A DNA stretch of 64,000 nucleotides from Kineothrix sp. MB12-C1 (lineage in GTDB: Bacteria > Bacillota > Clostridia > Lachnospirales > Lachnospiraceae): NCBI RefSeq assembly GCF_030863805.1, contig NZ_CP132957.1:3038001-3102000 (forward strand), read 5' to 3'. Made by a program: the position numbers and the translations under genes. Positions 45,033-55,581 of this stretch are shown here, piece by piece. The notes beneath the pieces are model-generated. The model searched no databases. It was not told the origin of the DNA and saw only the letters and a list, made by a program, of their open reading frames with translations. Each line of letters opens with the position of its first letter. Positions within the stretch are counted from its first letter, which is position 1.

Positions 45033-45907
45033 TGTTAAAAAGCAGAAAACAAAAGTTGAAGGGAGCGGAAGTAATTGAAGTATCAAAGAAAACGGAAATA
45101 GTTTTGACTATATTCCTTGTGATATTGATGTTACTTTTTTTAATACCTATATTCCTTATATTTATGAATTCTTTTAAGAGTAAGCTGTATATTAGTGATA
45201 TCCCTTTTGCAATGCCTACCACGGAGACTTTTGTAGGATTGAGTAATTATATTTCAGGAATAGGAAAAACAGGTTTTATCAATGCATTTTTAAACACGGC
45301 AATTATCACTGTGTTATCAGTAAGTGCAATTATTTTATTTACATCCATGACGGCATGGTGGCTGACGAGAGTGAAAGGAATTTATTCATCTATACTATAT
45401 TATTTATTTGTATTCGCTATGATAGTCCCTTTTCAAATGGTTATGTTTCCGTTAGCTAAGATAACGGATACTTTACACTTTAATACGCCTATAAAAATTA
45501 TATTTGTTTATGTAGGGTTTGGAGCAGGATTGTCGGTTTTTATGTTTGCCGGTTTTGTAAAATCGATTCCTATTTCTTTGGAGGAAGCAGCATTGATTGA
45601 TGGATGCAATCCGATTCAGACATTTTTTAGGATAATCTGTCCGGTACTAAAACCTACGATTATAACAGTAGCTATACTGAATGCTATGTGGGTATGGAAT
45701 GACTACCTGCTCCCTGTCCTTGTTCTAAGGAGCGACTATCAGACAATCCCCATTGCTGTGCAATATCTAAGAGGAGGGTATGGATCGATTGATATGGGGG
45801 CTATGATGGCTATGCTTGTATTGGCAATAGTTCCGGTAATAGTATTTTACTTATTTTGTCAAAAATATATTATAAAAGGTGTTGCGGCAGGAGCAGTAAA
45901 AGGATGA
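45032..45907 (+). CDS. ABC sugar transporter permease (MalG type)
   Basis: A 291-residue permease with six helices and EAA loop SLEEAALIDGCNPIQTFFRI. The conserved WNDYLLPVLVL segment near the C-terminus is typical of MalG-like subunits. Coupled to the upstream permease by overlapping stop and start; ribosome site AAGGAGGTGG. Confidence 0.94.
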   Translation: MLKSRKQKLKGAEVIEVSKKTEIVLTIFLVILMLLFLIPIFLIFMNSFKSKLYISDIPFAMPTTETFVGLSNYISGIGKTGFINAFLNTAIITVLSVSAIILFTSMTAWWLTRVKGIYSSILYYLFVFAMIVPFQMVMFPLAKITDTLHFNTPIKIIFVYVGFGAGLSVFMFAGFVKSIPISLEEAALIDGCNPIQTFFRIICPVLKPTIITVAILNAMWVWNDYLLPVLVLRSDYQTIPIAVQYLRGGYGSIDMGAMMAMLVLAIVPVIVFYLFCQKYIIKGVAAGAVKG

Positions 45908-45982
45908 ATAAGGGTAAGTTGCAATTTATACATGTAGTTGATATACTTTTACCATAAGTCGTTACTAAAGTGAGGCAGATAT

Positions 45983-47017
45983 ATGGAGAATGTAACAATT
46001 ACTGATATTGCACGTATATGTGGAGTCAGTGCGACAACCGTGTCCAGAGTAATCAATAATAGCCCCGGAATCAGCAAAGATACTAGGATAAAAATCTTAA
46101 ATGTTATAAAGGAAAATAACTATGTTCCGAATAACAGTGCAAGGAATCTAAAAAGAGTGGAATCAGATGCAATTGCAATTCTGGCTAAAGGTCTGAGCAA
46201 TCCTTTTGTGGCTCAAATTATTGCCATTGGCGAAAAGGAATGTGATAAGAGAAAGTATTCTTTCGTATTTCAGATAGTAGACGATGCGGAAGATGAAATG
46301 GATGTTGCTATTGAACTGATGAAAGAAAAGAGGCTGAAAGGTATCGTTTTTTTTGGCGGTTTGTTCAGTCAGGATGCGAATAAAATCAATCAGATTACAA
46401 TACCTATAGTAGCGTGTACTATCGATATAAAAAATTCTCTCGGAGAGGATTGCTGTTCTTCTGTATTTGTTGATGATATTGTGGAAAGCATGAAAATAGT
46501 TGATTATCTGTGCCGATTAGGGCACGAAGATATAGCTATGATTGCTGGATTTGAGAACGATGAAAGTATTGGAAAAAGACGGTATGAGGGCTATAAAATG
46601 GCTCTTTTAAAGAATGGCATTAAGGTGAATCCGGCATTGGTGCGTAAGATGAAAAGCAATCTAAATGGCTATTCCCTGAAAAATGGGTATGAGGTAACGA
46701 AAGAACTCCTCCAGTCAGGGGAGAAAGTTACAGCAATTTTTGCTCCGAGTGATTATATGGCAATCGGAGCCTGTAAAGCTATTTTTGATAGCGGAAAAAA
46801 GGTGCCGGAAGATATCTCGGTAGCAGGATATGATGGACTGGAAATTGCAGATTATTATCAACCATCTCTTACTACCATTCGCCAACCTATTGGAGATATG
46901 ATAGATAAGGCTTTAGACCTTCTCTTCGATACTATGGAAAAAGAAGCAAAGGTGAAGCATATTATTTTCGAAGGAACTCTAATCAAAGGTGCATCGACGG
47001 CGTATCGTTCTGTATAA
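45983..47017 (+). CDS. LacI-family transcriptional repressor
   Basis: A 344-residue regulator with the N-terminal helix-turn-helix TITDIARICGVSATTVSRVIN and a periplasmic-binding-like effector domain. It lies inside the ABC/alpha-xylosidase operon, so it is probably autoregulated through the tandem GTTAAC site at 42736. The effector is likely a sugar released by the GH31 enzyme. Confidence 0.94.
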   Translation: MENVTITDIARICGVSATTVSRVINNSPGISKDTRIKILNVIKENNYVPNNSARNLKRVESDAIAILAKGLSNPFVAQIIAIGEKECDKRKYSFVFQIVDDAEDEMDVAIELMKEKRLKGIVFFGGLFSQDANKINQITIPIVACTIDIKNSLGEDCCSSVFVDDIVESMKIVDYLCRLGHEDIAMIAGFENDESIGKRRYEGYKMALLKNGIKVNPALVRKMKSNLNGYSLKNGYEVTKELLQSGEKVTAIFAPSDYMAIGACKAIFDSGKKVPEDISVAGYDGLEIADYYQPSLTTIRQPIGDMIDKALDLLFDTMEKEAKVKHIIFEGTLIKGASTAYRSV

Positions 47018-47048
47018 ATAGCAACTCCACGGAAAGTTGGAGGAAAAG

Positions 47049-49328
47049 ATGAAGTTTACAAATGGTTATTGGTTAACTAGAAAAAATATAAAACCGATTT
47101 ATGCGGTAGAATATGCCTATCACAAAATTATAGATGATAAGCTGATTATATATGCAGCGAGTGTGCATACACCGGGACGTGCAGAGAGTATAAACGTGGC
47201 TATGCTTACGATTACGTTAGAAAGTCCTATGGATAATATAATAAATGTGAAGGTTGAGCATTTTAGGGGACGCAAAGACAGGGGACCCCATTATCAAATT
47301 AATGATGAAAGAAACGGAAAAGTAACAATATGGGAAGATGAAGAGAAACTCTATTATTCCTCAGGTAGTCTTAAGGCAATAATTAATAAGGCCAAGAAAA
47401 ACTGGAAAATAGAATTTGTTGATAGCGGCAAAATGCTAACGGAAACAAGCTACCGAAATATGGCATATATGATAGACAGTGATGCAGAAAAGGCATATAT
47501 GGTAGAGCAGCTTTCTCTAGATGTAGGTGAATATATTTATGGACTTGGAGAACGTTTTACTTCGTTTGTAAAAAATGGACAAGTTATCGATATGTGGAAT
47601 GAAGACGGTGGTACGGCAAGTGAACTTAGCTATAAAAACGTTCCTTTCTATCTAACAAATAAAGGCTATGGCGTTCTTGTAGATAATTCCGGAGATGTTT
47701 CCTATGAGATAGGAAGTGAAAAAGTAGAGAGAGTGCAGTTTTCTGTAGAGGGGGAATCCTTAAGTTACTATGTCATTAGTGGAGGTACACCGAAAAAGTC
47801 TCTTGAATTGTATACAGATTTAACAGGTAAAGCACCTCTGATTCCGGCATGGAGCTTTGGCTTGTGGCTAACGACATCATTTTCTACTGATTATAATGAA
47901 AATGTAGTTATGAAAATGATAGAGGGAATGAAACAACGAAATATTCCTCTGCATGTATTTCATTTTGATTGTTTTTGGATGCATGCTTATGAGTGGTGCG
48001 GATTCGAATGGGATAAGGAAATATTTCCTGAACCCGAGAATATGCTGCAGCGGTATCACGAACAGAATCTTAAGGTATGTGTTTGGATTAATCCTTATAT
48101 CTCACAGAATACGGAAGCATTTGATGAATGCATGCAAAAAGGATATTTTATTCATAAGCAAAATGGAGATGCATGGCAGACTGACTTATGGCAAACAGGC
48201 ATGGCGGTTATTGATTTTACTAATCCAGATGCAGTGGAATGGTACAAAAATAAGTTACGTACATTGTTAAAGATGGGCATAGACTGTTTTAAGACAGACT
48301 TTGGAGAAAGAATTCCGGTAAAGGATATCACGTATTTTGATGACTCTGATCCAGTAAAAATGCATAATTATTATTCGATTTTATATAATAAGGTTGTTTT
48401 TGAGGCAATAGAAGAAATTAAAGGACGGGGTAAAGCAGTTGTTTTTGCAAGAACTTCCAATGTAGGTGGACAGCAGTATCCGGTGCATTGGGGAGGAGAC
48501 TGTAGTGCAACATATCCTTCGATGGCAGAGACTCTTCGAGGTGGATTGTCTCTGGCTTCCTGCGGATTTGCTTTTTGGAGTCATGATATTAGTGGTTTTG
48601 AGCAGACGGCAACCCCTGACATTTATAAAAGGTGGTGCGCTTTTGGATTACTATCCTCTCATAGCAGACTTCACGGAGGGGTAAGCTATCGTGTACCATG
48701 GTTATTTGATGAAGAATCCAGCGATGTATTGGCACATTTTGTGAAGTTGAAATGTACGCTTATGCCTTATATTTACAGACAAGCTGTGCTGGCACATGAA
48801 ATTGGGGTTCCAATGCTTCGACCAATGTTTATGGAATTCTTTGGTGACAGAGTATGTGAAACTTTGGACAGACAATATATGTTCGGCGATTCCTTATTGA
48901 TTGCGCCTATATTCAACGATGCAGGGGAAGTGGAATACTATCTTCCGGAAGGAAAGTGGGTACATTTGCTCAGCGGTGAGATTGTGCAGGGTGGAAGTTA
49001 TCGCAAGGAAGTGTACAATTATTTCTCACTCCCTCTGTGGGTGAGAGAAAACAGTATACTGCCAATTGGTAAAAATAGTGAAGAGGTAGAATATGATTAT
49101 GCAGAAGGGGTTACTTTGTACATCAGTGAGATGACACTGGGGGCTTCATCGTCAGCACAGATTGTAGATACCAGTGGAGAAGTTATAATGTCTGTTTCCG
49201 CAGTTTGTGAGAAGAGTCGTATTGTTGTGGAGGTAGACAGCTTCTATGATGATTATAAGGTTATAAAGATTGGTCATCCGGCTACAAGAATATATAAAGA
49301 AGAAAATGTAACCATTATAGAAATATAA
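47049..49328 (+). CDS. yicI: alpha-xylosidase, GH31
   Basis: A 759-residue cytoplasmic GH31 enzyme resembling E. coli YicI, which removes alpha-xylose from xyloglucan oligosaccharides. The nucleophile is Asp417 in FKTDFGE, essentially the YicI position, and the acid/base is Asp484 in WGGDCSATY. The KTDFGE motif is typical of alpha-xylosidases rather than alpha-glucosidases. ATG 47049 follows GGAGG; a TTG at 47037 is in frame. It is the last gene of the LacI-controlled operon. Confidence 0.88.
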   Translation: MKFTNGYWLTRKNIKPIYAVEYAYHKIIDDKLIIYAASVHTPGRAESINVAMLTITLESPMDNIINVKVEHFRGRKDRGPHYQINDERNGKVTIWEDEEKLYYSSGSLKAIINKAKKNWKIEFVDSGKMLTETSYRNMAYMIDSDAEKAYMVEQLSLDVGEYIYGLGERFTSFVKNGQVIDMWNEDGGTASELSYKNVPFYLTNKGYGVLVDNSGDVSYEIGSEKVERVQFSVEGESLSYYVISGGTPKKSLELYTDLTGKAPLIPAWSFGLWLTTSFSTDYNENVVMKMIEGMKQRNIPLHVFHFDCFWMHAYEWCGFEWDKEIFPEPENMLQRYHEQNLKVCVWINPYISQNTEAFDECMQKGYFIHKQNGDAWQTDLWQTGMAVIDFTNPDAVEWYKNKLRTLLKMGIDCFKTDFGERIPVKDITYFDDSDPVKMHNYYSILYNKVVFEAIEEIKGRGKAVVFARTSNVGGQQYPVHWGGDCSATYPSMAETLRGGLSLASCGFAFWSHDISGFEQTATPDIYKRWCAFGLLSSHSRLHGGVSYRVPWLFDEESSDVLAHFVKLKCTLMPYIYRQAVLAHEIGVPMLRPMFMEFFGDRVCETLDRQYMFGDSLLIAPIFNDAGEVEYYLPEGKWVHLLSGEIVQGGSYRKEVYNYFSLPLWVRENSILPIGKNSEEVEYDYAEGVTLYISEMTLGASSSAQIVDTSGEVIMSVSAVCEKSRIVVEVDSFYDDYKVIKIGHPATRIYKEENVTIIEI

Positions 49329-49378
49329 TTTATATCTTTTTATTTATAAAGATTTATAATTTTATTTGTATTCATCTC

Positions 49379-49407
49379 TTGACAGAGTTTATATTCGATG
49401 ATAAGAT
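49379..49407 (+). promoter_or_regulatory. Sigma-A promoter of the trp operon
   Basis: TTGACA (49379-49384), 17 nt, TAAGAT (49402-49407), about 50 bp before the T-box leader. The spacing is ideal. Confidence 0.75.
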
Positions 49408-49454
49408 ACATAAAATTAAATAAATCCATGAAACCGTTGAAGTGGAGATAAAAA

Positions 49455-49737
49455 CAGATGTTGCACTCACAGAGAGTCGGGAATGCTGAGAACCGACAGA
49501 AAGCAGTTTGTTAAATGGACCACTGAGGGCGCAGTGAAAAGCCTATCCTCATTATAGAAGATAAGCTGAGTATTCAGCGACGTGAAGCATACGTTAGTTG
49601 CAGGGAATATGTTAGTATTCCTCAGAGAGCAGGAGACGCTATACCTATATCTCCTGAATCAAGGTGGCACCGCGGATAAACAAAACTATTCATCCGCCCT
49701 TGACGATAAATTATTATTGTCAAGGGCGGATTTCTTT
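49455..49737 (+). promoter_or_regulatory. T-box riboswitch, tryptophan-tRNA responsive, with terminator
   Basis: The gap 49329-49864 holds a T-box leader. Stem I begins near AGAGAGTCGGGAATGCTGAG. A candidate Trp specifier TGG is at 49517-49519. The T-box AAGGTGGCACCGCGG lies at 49661-49675. It is followed by a 12-bp terminator stem (49693-49704 with 49719-49730, TCCGCCC/GGGCGGA ends) and a T-rich tail. Uncharged tRNA-Trp should allow read-through into trpE. The specifier fits the operon, but the stem I fold was not computed. Confidence 0.92.
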
Positions 49738-49864
49738 GCGTGTATAAGCAGAGCCAAAGCATCTCGAATCTGCTTATCATCGAGCAGCCGATACCCCAAA
49801 AGTTATCAAAGCCCGCATTCAGCAGGTGAAATAATCAATATCATCATAAAAAGGAGGAACCCCT

Positions 49865-51328
49865 ATGTACACACCGAGTTTGGAAGAAGTAAAATCTTAC
49901 GCCCCCGATTACAAAACAGTTCCCATCAGTCGGGTCATCTATTCCGATATGTGCACACCGATCCAGGTGCTGCAAATATTAAAGTCAGTAAGCTGTCATT
50001 GTTATATGCTGGAAAGCCTTGAGGATACGGATAAATGGGGAAGATACACCTTCCTGGGCTATGATCCGAAGTTGGAGATCACCTGTACGGATTCCGTAGT
50101 GCGCATCCGCACAGGTACGGAACTCGTTATAAAGGACGCGAGCCCTGCGCAGTATATTCGCCAAATCATAGAGGAGAATAAAAGTCCGAGAATTGAGGAA
50201 CTTCCGACTTTTACCGGTGGTCTTGTGGGATATTTCTCTTACGACTACATTAAATACAGCGAACCTACCTTAAGCCTAGATGCTAAGGATGAGGAAAATT
50301 TCAAAGATGTGGACCTTATGTTGTTCGATAAAGTAATTGCCTTCGATAATTTGAAGCAGAAGATTATCCTGATAGTGAATATGAAGACGGATGCGCCGGA
50401 TGAAAACTATAAGAAAGCGATACGGGAATTGGACGATATGGTATCTCTTATCACCAATGGAACGCCTGCGGATATAAAGCCGCTTCACATTAAATCGGAC
50501 TTCCGTCCGCTTTTTCAGGAAAAGGAATATTGCCGGATGGTAGAGAAGGCGAAGCATTATATTCACGAAGGGGATATTTTTCAAGTAGTATTGTCGAATC
50601 GCCTGGAAGTGGATGTAGAAGGCAGCCTGTTCGATACCTACCGAGTGCTTCGAACGACGAATCCGTCCCCCTATATGTTCTATTTCAGCAGTGATGATAT
50701 AGAAATTGCAGGCGCTTCGCCGGAGACTTTGGTGAAATTGGATAATGGCAATCTGTATACCTTTCCGTTGGCGGGAACAAGGCCGAGGGGGAAGACGAAA
50801 CAGGAAGATGAAGCTTTTGAGAAGGAATTACTCGCGGACCCTAAGGAACTTGCGGAACATAATATGTTGGTAGACCTTGGAAGGAACGATATCGGGAAGA
50901 TAAGCAAATTTGGCACCGTACAAGTGGAAAGATATATGTCTATTGAGCGCTTTTCTCATGTAATGCACATCGGTTCTACGGTAAAAGGAGAAATCAGAGA
51001 TGATAAAACGGCGCTTAATGCGATAGGGGCAGTACTTCCCGCAGGAACACTTTCGGGAGCGCCGAAGATTCGTGCATGTGAAATTATCAATGAATTGGAG
51101 AACAACAAAAGAGGTATTTATGGGGGTGCCATAGGATATATCGATTTTACCGGAAATATGGATACGTGCATTGCCATACGAATTGCTTTTAAGAAAAATG
51201 GAAAGGTATTTATCCGGTCAGGAGCCGGAATTGTGGCGGATAGTGTACCGGAAAAAGAATATCAGGAATGTATCAATAAAGCAAAGGCAGTGGTGAATGC
51301 ATTAAAAGCAGCGGAAGGAGGAATGTAA
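49865..51328 (+). CDS. trpE: anthranilate synthase component I
   Basis: A 487-residue chorismate-utilising enzyme making anthranilate with TrpG. The N-terminal tryptophan-feedback region contains LLESLEDTDKWGRYTFLG; the catalytic part has SPETLVKL, PLAGTRPRG, DLGRNDIG and LPAGTLSGAPKIRA. It starts after AAAGGAGGAACCCCT and is controlled by the T-box leader. trpG follows after one base. Confidence 0.96.
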   Translation: MYTPSLEEVKSYAPDYKTVPISRVIYSDMCTPIQVLQILKSVSCHCYMLESLEDTDKWGRYTFLGYDPKLEITCTDSVVRIRTGTELVIKDASPAQYIRQIIEENKSPRIEELPTFTGGLVGYFSYDYIKYSEPTLSLDAKDEENFKDVDLMLFDKVIAFDNLKQKIILIVNMKTDAPDENYKKAIRELDDMVSLITNGTPADIKPLHIKSDFRPLFQEKEYCRMVEKAKHYIHEGDIFQVVLSNRLEVDVEGSLFDTYRVLRTTNPSPYMFYFSSDDIEIAGASPETLVKLDNGNLYTFPLAGTRPRGKTKQEDEAFEKELLADPKELAEHNMLVDLGRNDIGKISKFGTVQVERYMSIERFSHVMHIGSTVKGEIRDDKTALNAIGAVLPAGTLSGAPKIRACEIINELENNKRGIYGGAIGYIDFTGNMDTCIAIRIAFKKNGKVFIRSGAGIVADSVPEKEYQECINKAKAVVNALKAAEGGM

Positions 51329-51329
51329 G

Positions 51330-51893
51330 ATGATATTATTGATCGATAATTATGATAGTTTTTCCTATAATTTATATCAGCTCATCGGTTCCATCCATCC
51401 GGGAATTAAGGTTATCCGAAATGATGAAATGACAATTTCCGAAATAGAGATGTTGGATATCAGCCATATTATCTTATCGCCGGGGCCGGGCAGACCTGCG
51501 GATGCCGGAATCTGTGAAGAAGTAATCGGACACTTCCAAGGAAAACTTCCTATATTCGGCGTTTGCCTTGGACATCAGGCAATCTGTGAAGTATATGGTG
51601 CACAGGTATCTTATGCTAAGGAATTGATGCATGGGAAGCAATCGGAAGTACACATAGATGGAGAGTGCAGGATATTCCAAGGACTTCCGGGTAAGATCAA
51701 AGCGGCGAGATATCATTCCCTGGCGGCGGTAGAGAAGACGATGCCGGAAGAACTGGAGGTTATCGCGCGGACAGAGGATGGGGAGATTATGGCGGTAAAG
51801 CATAAGAACTTTGAAATATATGGTGTACAGTTCCACCCGGAATCTATTTTAACGCCGGATGGGGAGACGATACTTCGCAACTTTTTAAATTAA
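51330..51893 (+). CDS. trpG: anthranilate synthase component II, glutamine amidotransferase
   Basis: A 187-residue class I glutamine amidotransferase supplying ammonia to TrpE. The catalytic Cys is in FGVCLGHQAI, with His and Glu in VQFHPESILT. It is not fused to trpD. The opening MILLIDNYDSFSYNLYQ is canonical. Confidence 0.96.
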   Translation: MILLIDNYDSFSYNLYQLIGSIHPGIKVIRNDEMTISEIEMLDISHIILSPGPGRPADAGICEEVIGHFQGKLPIFGVCLGHQAICEVYGAQVSYAKELMHGKQSEVHIDGECRIFQGLPGKIKAARYHSLAAVEKTMPEELEVIARTEDGEIMAVKHKNFEIYGVQFHPESILTPDGETILRNFLN

Positions 51894-51952
51894 TAGAGCG
51901 CACACCGTTCGATTCAAATAAATAATGCAATGAAAACAGAAGGAGAGAGGAT

Positions 51953-52963
51953 ATGATTAAAGAAGCAATTCAAAAAGTAGTGGTGAAACAGAATTTAAGC
52001 TTTCAGGAAGCGGAAGAAGTGATGGATGAAATCATGAGCGGAACGGCTTCCCAGATTCAGATGTCAGCCTATCTGACCGCACTGGCATTAAAGGGTGAGA
52101 ATATCGAAGAGATTACCGCATCGGCAGCAGGTATGAGAAAGCATTGCATTCGCCTTCTGCACGATATGGATGTGCTGGAGATTGTCGGAACGGGAGGAGA
52201 TAAGTCTAATTCCTTCAATATATCCACGACTTCTGCAATTGTCGTGTCGGCGTCAGGAATTCCTATTGCAAAGCACGGCAACCGTGCAGCCAGCAGTAAG
52301 AGCGGGGCCGCCGACGTATTAGAGGCATTAGGGGTGAATATCAATCTCTCTCCGGAAAAGAGTAAAGCTCTTTTAGAAGAAATCGGCATCTGCTTCTTAT
52401 TCGCTCAGAACTATCATATCGCTATGAAATATGTGGCTCCCGTAAGAAAAGAGTTAGGAATCCGTACCGTATTCAATATTTTAGGGCCGCTTTCCAATCC
52501 GGCAGGTGCCAATATGCAGCTTCTTGGCGTATACGATGAAGAGTTGGTGGAGCCTATGGCGAAGGTACTTGATAATCTGGGTGTGAGAAATGCGATGGTC
52601 GTATTCGGACAGGATGGGTTGGATGAGATATCCATGAGTGCTCCCACATCTGTGTGTGAAGTGAGAAATAATGAGTTTAGAAAATATATCATAGAGCCGG
52701 AACAGTTCGGTATGGTAAGATGTAGGAAGGAAGATCTGACAGGAGGGACGCCTCAGGAGAATGCGGAGATTACTCTTTCGATTCTAAGAGGAGAGACCGG
52801 GCCGAAAAGAGATGCGGTAGTGCTTAATTCGGCAGCAGCCCTTTACGTAGCGGACTCCTCACTCACTTTGCAGGATGCAATAAATAAAGTGCAGGAAACG
52901 ATAGATAGCGGAAAAGCGCTTAAGCAGCTCGAGAGATTTGTTGCTTTGTCTAATTCAAGATGA
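51953..52963 (+). CDS. trpD: anthranilate phosphoribosyltransferase
   Basis: A 336-residue enzyme adding phosphoribosyl pyrophosphate to anthranilate. The signatures [20 protein letters not shown] and [21 protein letters not shown] are intact. The start follows GGAGAGAGGAT. A 59-bp spacer separates it from trpG. Confidence 0.96.
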   Translation: MIKEAIQKVVVKQNLSFQEAEEVMDEIMSGTASQIQMSAYLTALALKGENIEEITASAAGMRKHCIRLLHDMDVLEIVGTGGDKSNSFNISTTSAIVVSASGIPIAKHGNRAASSKSGAADVLEALGVNINLSPEKSKALLEEIGICFLFAQNYHIAMKYVAPVRKELGIRTVFNILGPLSNPAGANMQLLGVYDEELVEPMAKVLDNLGVRNAMVVFGQDGLDEISMSAPTSVCEVRNNEFRKYIIEPEQFGMVRCRKEDLTGGTPQENAEITLSILRGETGPKRDAVVLNSAAALYVADSSLTLQDAINKVQETIDSGKALKQLERFVALSNSR

Positions 52964-52986
52964 TAGATAATAAAGGAGGTATAGCC

Positions 52987-53772
52987 ATGATATTAGAGGA
53001 AATTGCAGCGCGCACTTATGTGCGGGTGGAAGAACTGAAAAAGAAGCACGATATCTATTCTCTGCGAAGAGATGCGGAAGGAATGGGAAAAGGCGGTGAT
53101 TTTCCTTTTCAACAGGCGCTGGCGGCAGAAGGGATGTCATTTATCTGCGAGGTGAAGAAGGCTTCCCCATCAAAAGGAGTGATTGCAGAGGATTTTCCTT
53201 ATCTGGATATTGCGAGGGAGTATGAAGAAGCCGGAGCGGCAGCAATCTCTGTATTGACGGAGCCTTATTATTTTATGGGAAGCGATGATTACCTGCGTTC
53301 CATTGCACAGACCGTAACAATTCCTACACTTCGTAAGGATTTTACGATCGACGCTTATCAAATATTCGAAGCGAAGCTTATGGGAGCCTCAGCTATTCTG
53401 CTTATCTGTGCTCTGTTGGAGAAGGAACGGATGAAGGACTATCTGGAAATAGCACATAGTCTCGGTCTATCCGCCCTTGTGGAAGCCCATACGGAGGAAG
53501 AAGCGGAAGCGGCCCTTTATGCGAATGCCGGTATTATCGGCGTGAACAATCGGAACTTGAAAACATTTGAAGTGGATATTACGACGAGCAGCCGGCTGCG
53601 GAAGATGATACCGGAAGATATCTTATTCGTATCGGAGAGCGGCATTCGTACGGCACAGGACATAGAAATCTTGAGACAGAACAAAACGGACGCCGTTTTA
53701 ATCGGGGAGACTTTCATGAGGAGTACCGATAAGAAAAGGCAGCTTGCCCTATTGCGAGGAGAAGAAGTGTGA
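52987..53772 (+). CDS. trpC: indole-3-glycerol phosphate synthase
   Basis: A 261-residue TIM-barrel enzyme closing the indole ring. Catalytic blocks are ICEVKKASPSKG, ISVLTEPYYFMG, TLRKDFTID and VSESGIRT. ATG 52987 is 6 nt after AAAGGAGGT; an earlier in-frame start overlaps the end of trpD and lacks a ribosome site. It overlaps trpF by 4 bp. Confidence 0.96.
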   Translation: MILEEIAARTYVRVEELKKKHDIYSLRRDAEGMGKGGDFPFQQALAAEGMSFICEVKKASPSKGVIAEDFPYLDIAREYEEAGAAAISVLTEPYYFMGSDDYLRSIAQTVTIPTLRKDFTIDAYQIFEAKLMGASAILLICALLEKERMKDYLEIAHSLGLSALVEAHTEEEAEAALYANAGIIGVNNRNLKTFEVDITTSSRLRKMIPEDILFVSESGIRTAQDIEILRQNKTDAVLIGETFMRSTDKKRQLALLRGEEV

Positions 53773-54404
53773 GACCGAAGATAAAGATATGCGGATTGAC
53801 AAGAGAGTGTGATATCGATTACATCAATGAAGCCCAACCGGAATACATCGGCTTTGTATTTGCGAAGAGCAGGCGGCAGATTAGCGAAGAATATGCGTCA
53901 GCTTTGAAGGCGAGGACAAGGAAAGAGATAAATGTTGTCGGAGTATTCGTAGATGCGCCTCAGGAACAGATAATCCGTCTGATGGAAAATAAAATCATAG
54001 ATATCGCCCAGTTTCATGGAAGTGAATCCCCTTCCTATATGGAAGGAGTGAAAAAGCGAGTAGATGGATATCTTATCAAGGCAGTGCGTATGGGAGAGGA
54101 TGGATATTCGACATCCTTTTTCGAAGATTATAAAGAGGCAGGAGCCGATTACTTTCTGTTCGACAGTGCATCTGCCAGTCATCCAACAAATTACGGTGGA
54201 ACGGGTATTACCTTTGATTGGAGCAAGATTCCGGCGGTTCCCCTTCCCTTTTTCCTTGCAGGAGGGCTACATGCCGATAATGCGGAGGCAGCAGCATCTA
54301 TAGTAAAGCCTTATGCCATAGATTTGAGCAGCGGTGTGGAAGTAAATGGAGTAAAGGATAAGGATAAAATATTAGAAATTATAAGGAGGGTTAGAAATGT
54401 CTAA
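53769..54404 (+). CDS. trpF: phosphoribosylanthranilate isomerase
   Basis: A 211-residue TIM-barrel isomerase with catalytic Cys in KICGLT and Asp in YFLFDSA, and GLHADN near the end. It starts at GTG 53769, overlapping the trpC stop, with GAGGAGAAG upstream. It is separate from trpC, unlike the fused enterobacterial gene. Confidence 0.94.
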   Translation: MRPKIKICGLTRECDIDYINEAQPEYIGFVFAKSRRQISEEYASALKARTRKEINVVGVFVDAPQEQIIRLMENKIIDIAQFHGSESPSYMEGVKKRVDGYLIKAVRMGEDGYSTSFFEDYKEAGADYFLFDSASASHPTNYGGTGITFDWSKIPAVPLPFFLAGGLHADNAEAAASIVKPYAIDLSSGVEVNGVKDKDKILEIIRRVRNV

Positions 54405-55581
54405 GGGAAGATATGGTTCGCACGGCGGACAATATATACCGGAAACCTTAATGAACGAGGTTCTGAAGCTGGAAGAGAGCTATGAATTTTATAAAAACGA
54501 TGAGGAATTCAATAGAGAACTTAACGACTTATTGAATCACTACGCAGGAAGGCCTTCTCTCTTATATTATGCCGAGAAGATGACGAAGGATATCGGAGGG
54601 GCTAAAATCTATTTAAAGCGTGAGGACTTGAACCATACCGGTTCCCATAAAATCAATAACGTGTTGGGGCAAGTGTTGCTTGCGAAGAAAATGGGGAAAA
54701 CAAGAGTGATAGCAGAAACCGGAGCAGGGCAACACGGTGTGGCAACGGCAACGGCAGCAGCTCTCCTCGGCATGGAATGTGAGATTTTCATGGGAAAAGA
54801 GGATACGGACAGACAGGCGCTTAACGTATATCGTATGGAGCTTCTGGGTGCAAAGGTGCATCCGGTCACGAGTGGGACGATGACTCTTAAGGATGCGGTA
54901 AATGAGACGATGCGTGAATGGACGAATCGGGTATATGATACCCATTATGTACTGGGCTCGGTGATGGGACCTCATCCGTTTCCGATGATTGTCAGGGATT
55001 TCCAAAGTGTAATCAGCAAGGAAGCGCGAGAGCAGATCCTCGAATGCGAAGGAAAGCTTCCGAGCGCAGTAATCGCCTGTGTGGGAGGCGGAAGCAATGC
55101 GATGGGAATGTTTTATCATTTCATTGAAGATAAAGAGGTGTCTCTTATCGGATGTGAAGCGGCGGGGCGCGGACTGGACACGGAAGAACATGCGGCAACG
55201 ATTGCGAAAGGAACCTTGGGCGTATTCCACGGAATGAAATCGTATTTTTGTCAGAATGAATACGGACAGATTGCGCCGGTTTATTCTATATCGGCAGGAC
55301 TGGATTATCCGGGAATCGGGCCGGAGCATGCGAATTTGTATGATAGCGGGAGGGCGAGCTATGTTCCCGTTACCGATGATGAAGCGGTGGAAGCGTTCGA
55401 ATATTTGGCAAGAACGGAAGGAATTATATGTGCGATTGAAAGTGCCCATGCAGTAGCTCATGTGAGAAAGATTGCTTCATCCATGAATAAAGACGATGTT
55501 ATTATCGTTTGTCTCTCCGGAAGAGGAGATAAGGACGTAGCGGCAATTGCCAGATACAAGGGGGTGAACATTAATGAGTAA
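54397..55581 (+). CDS. trpB: tryptophan synthase beta chain
   Basis: A 394-residue PLP enzyme joining indole and serine. The PLP lysine is Lys85 in HTGSHKINN; the phosphate loop is GGGSNAMG, and [13 protein letters not shown] is intact. It overlaps trpF and trpA by 8 bp each. It is of the TrpB1 type. Confidence 0.97.
   Translation: MSKGRYGSHGGQYIPETLMNEVLKLEESYEFYKNDEEFNRELNDLLNHYAGRPSLLYYAEKMTKDIGGAKIYLKREDLNHTGSHKINNVLGQVLLAKKMGKTRVIAETGAGQHGVATATAAALLGMECEIFMGKEDTDRQALNVYRMELLGAKVHPVTSGTMTLKDAVNETMREWTNRVYDTHYVLGSVMGPHPFPMIVRDFQSVISKEAREQILECEGKLPSAVIACVGGGSNAMGMFYHFIEDKEVSLIGCEAAGRGLDTEEHAATIAKGTLGVFHGMKSYFCQNEYGQIAPVYSISAGLDYPGIGPEHANLYDSGRASYVPVTDDEAVEAFEYLARTEGIICAIESAHAVAHVRKIASSMNKDDVIIVCLSGRGDKDVAAIARYKGVNINE

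Noticed and set aside
49582-50022. 146-codon ORF over the trp T-box leader and start of trpE
   Set aside because: It lies across the T-box and terminator and out of frame with trpE; it has no family features and no proper ribosome site.
54613-55461. 282-codon antisense ORF inside trpB
   Set aside because: Shadow of trpB; the length reflects the codon bias of the real gene.
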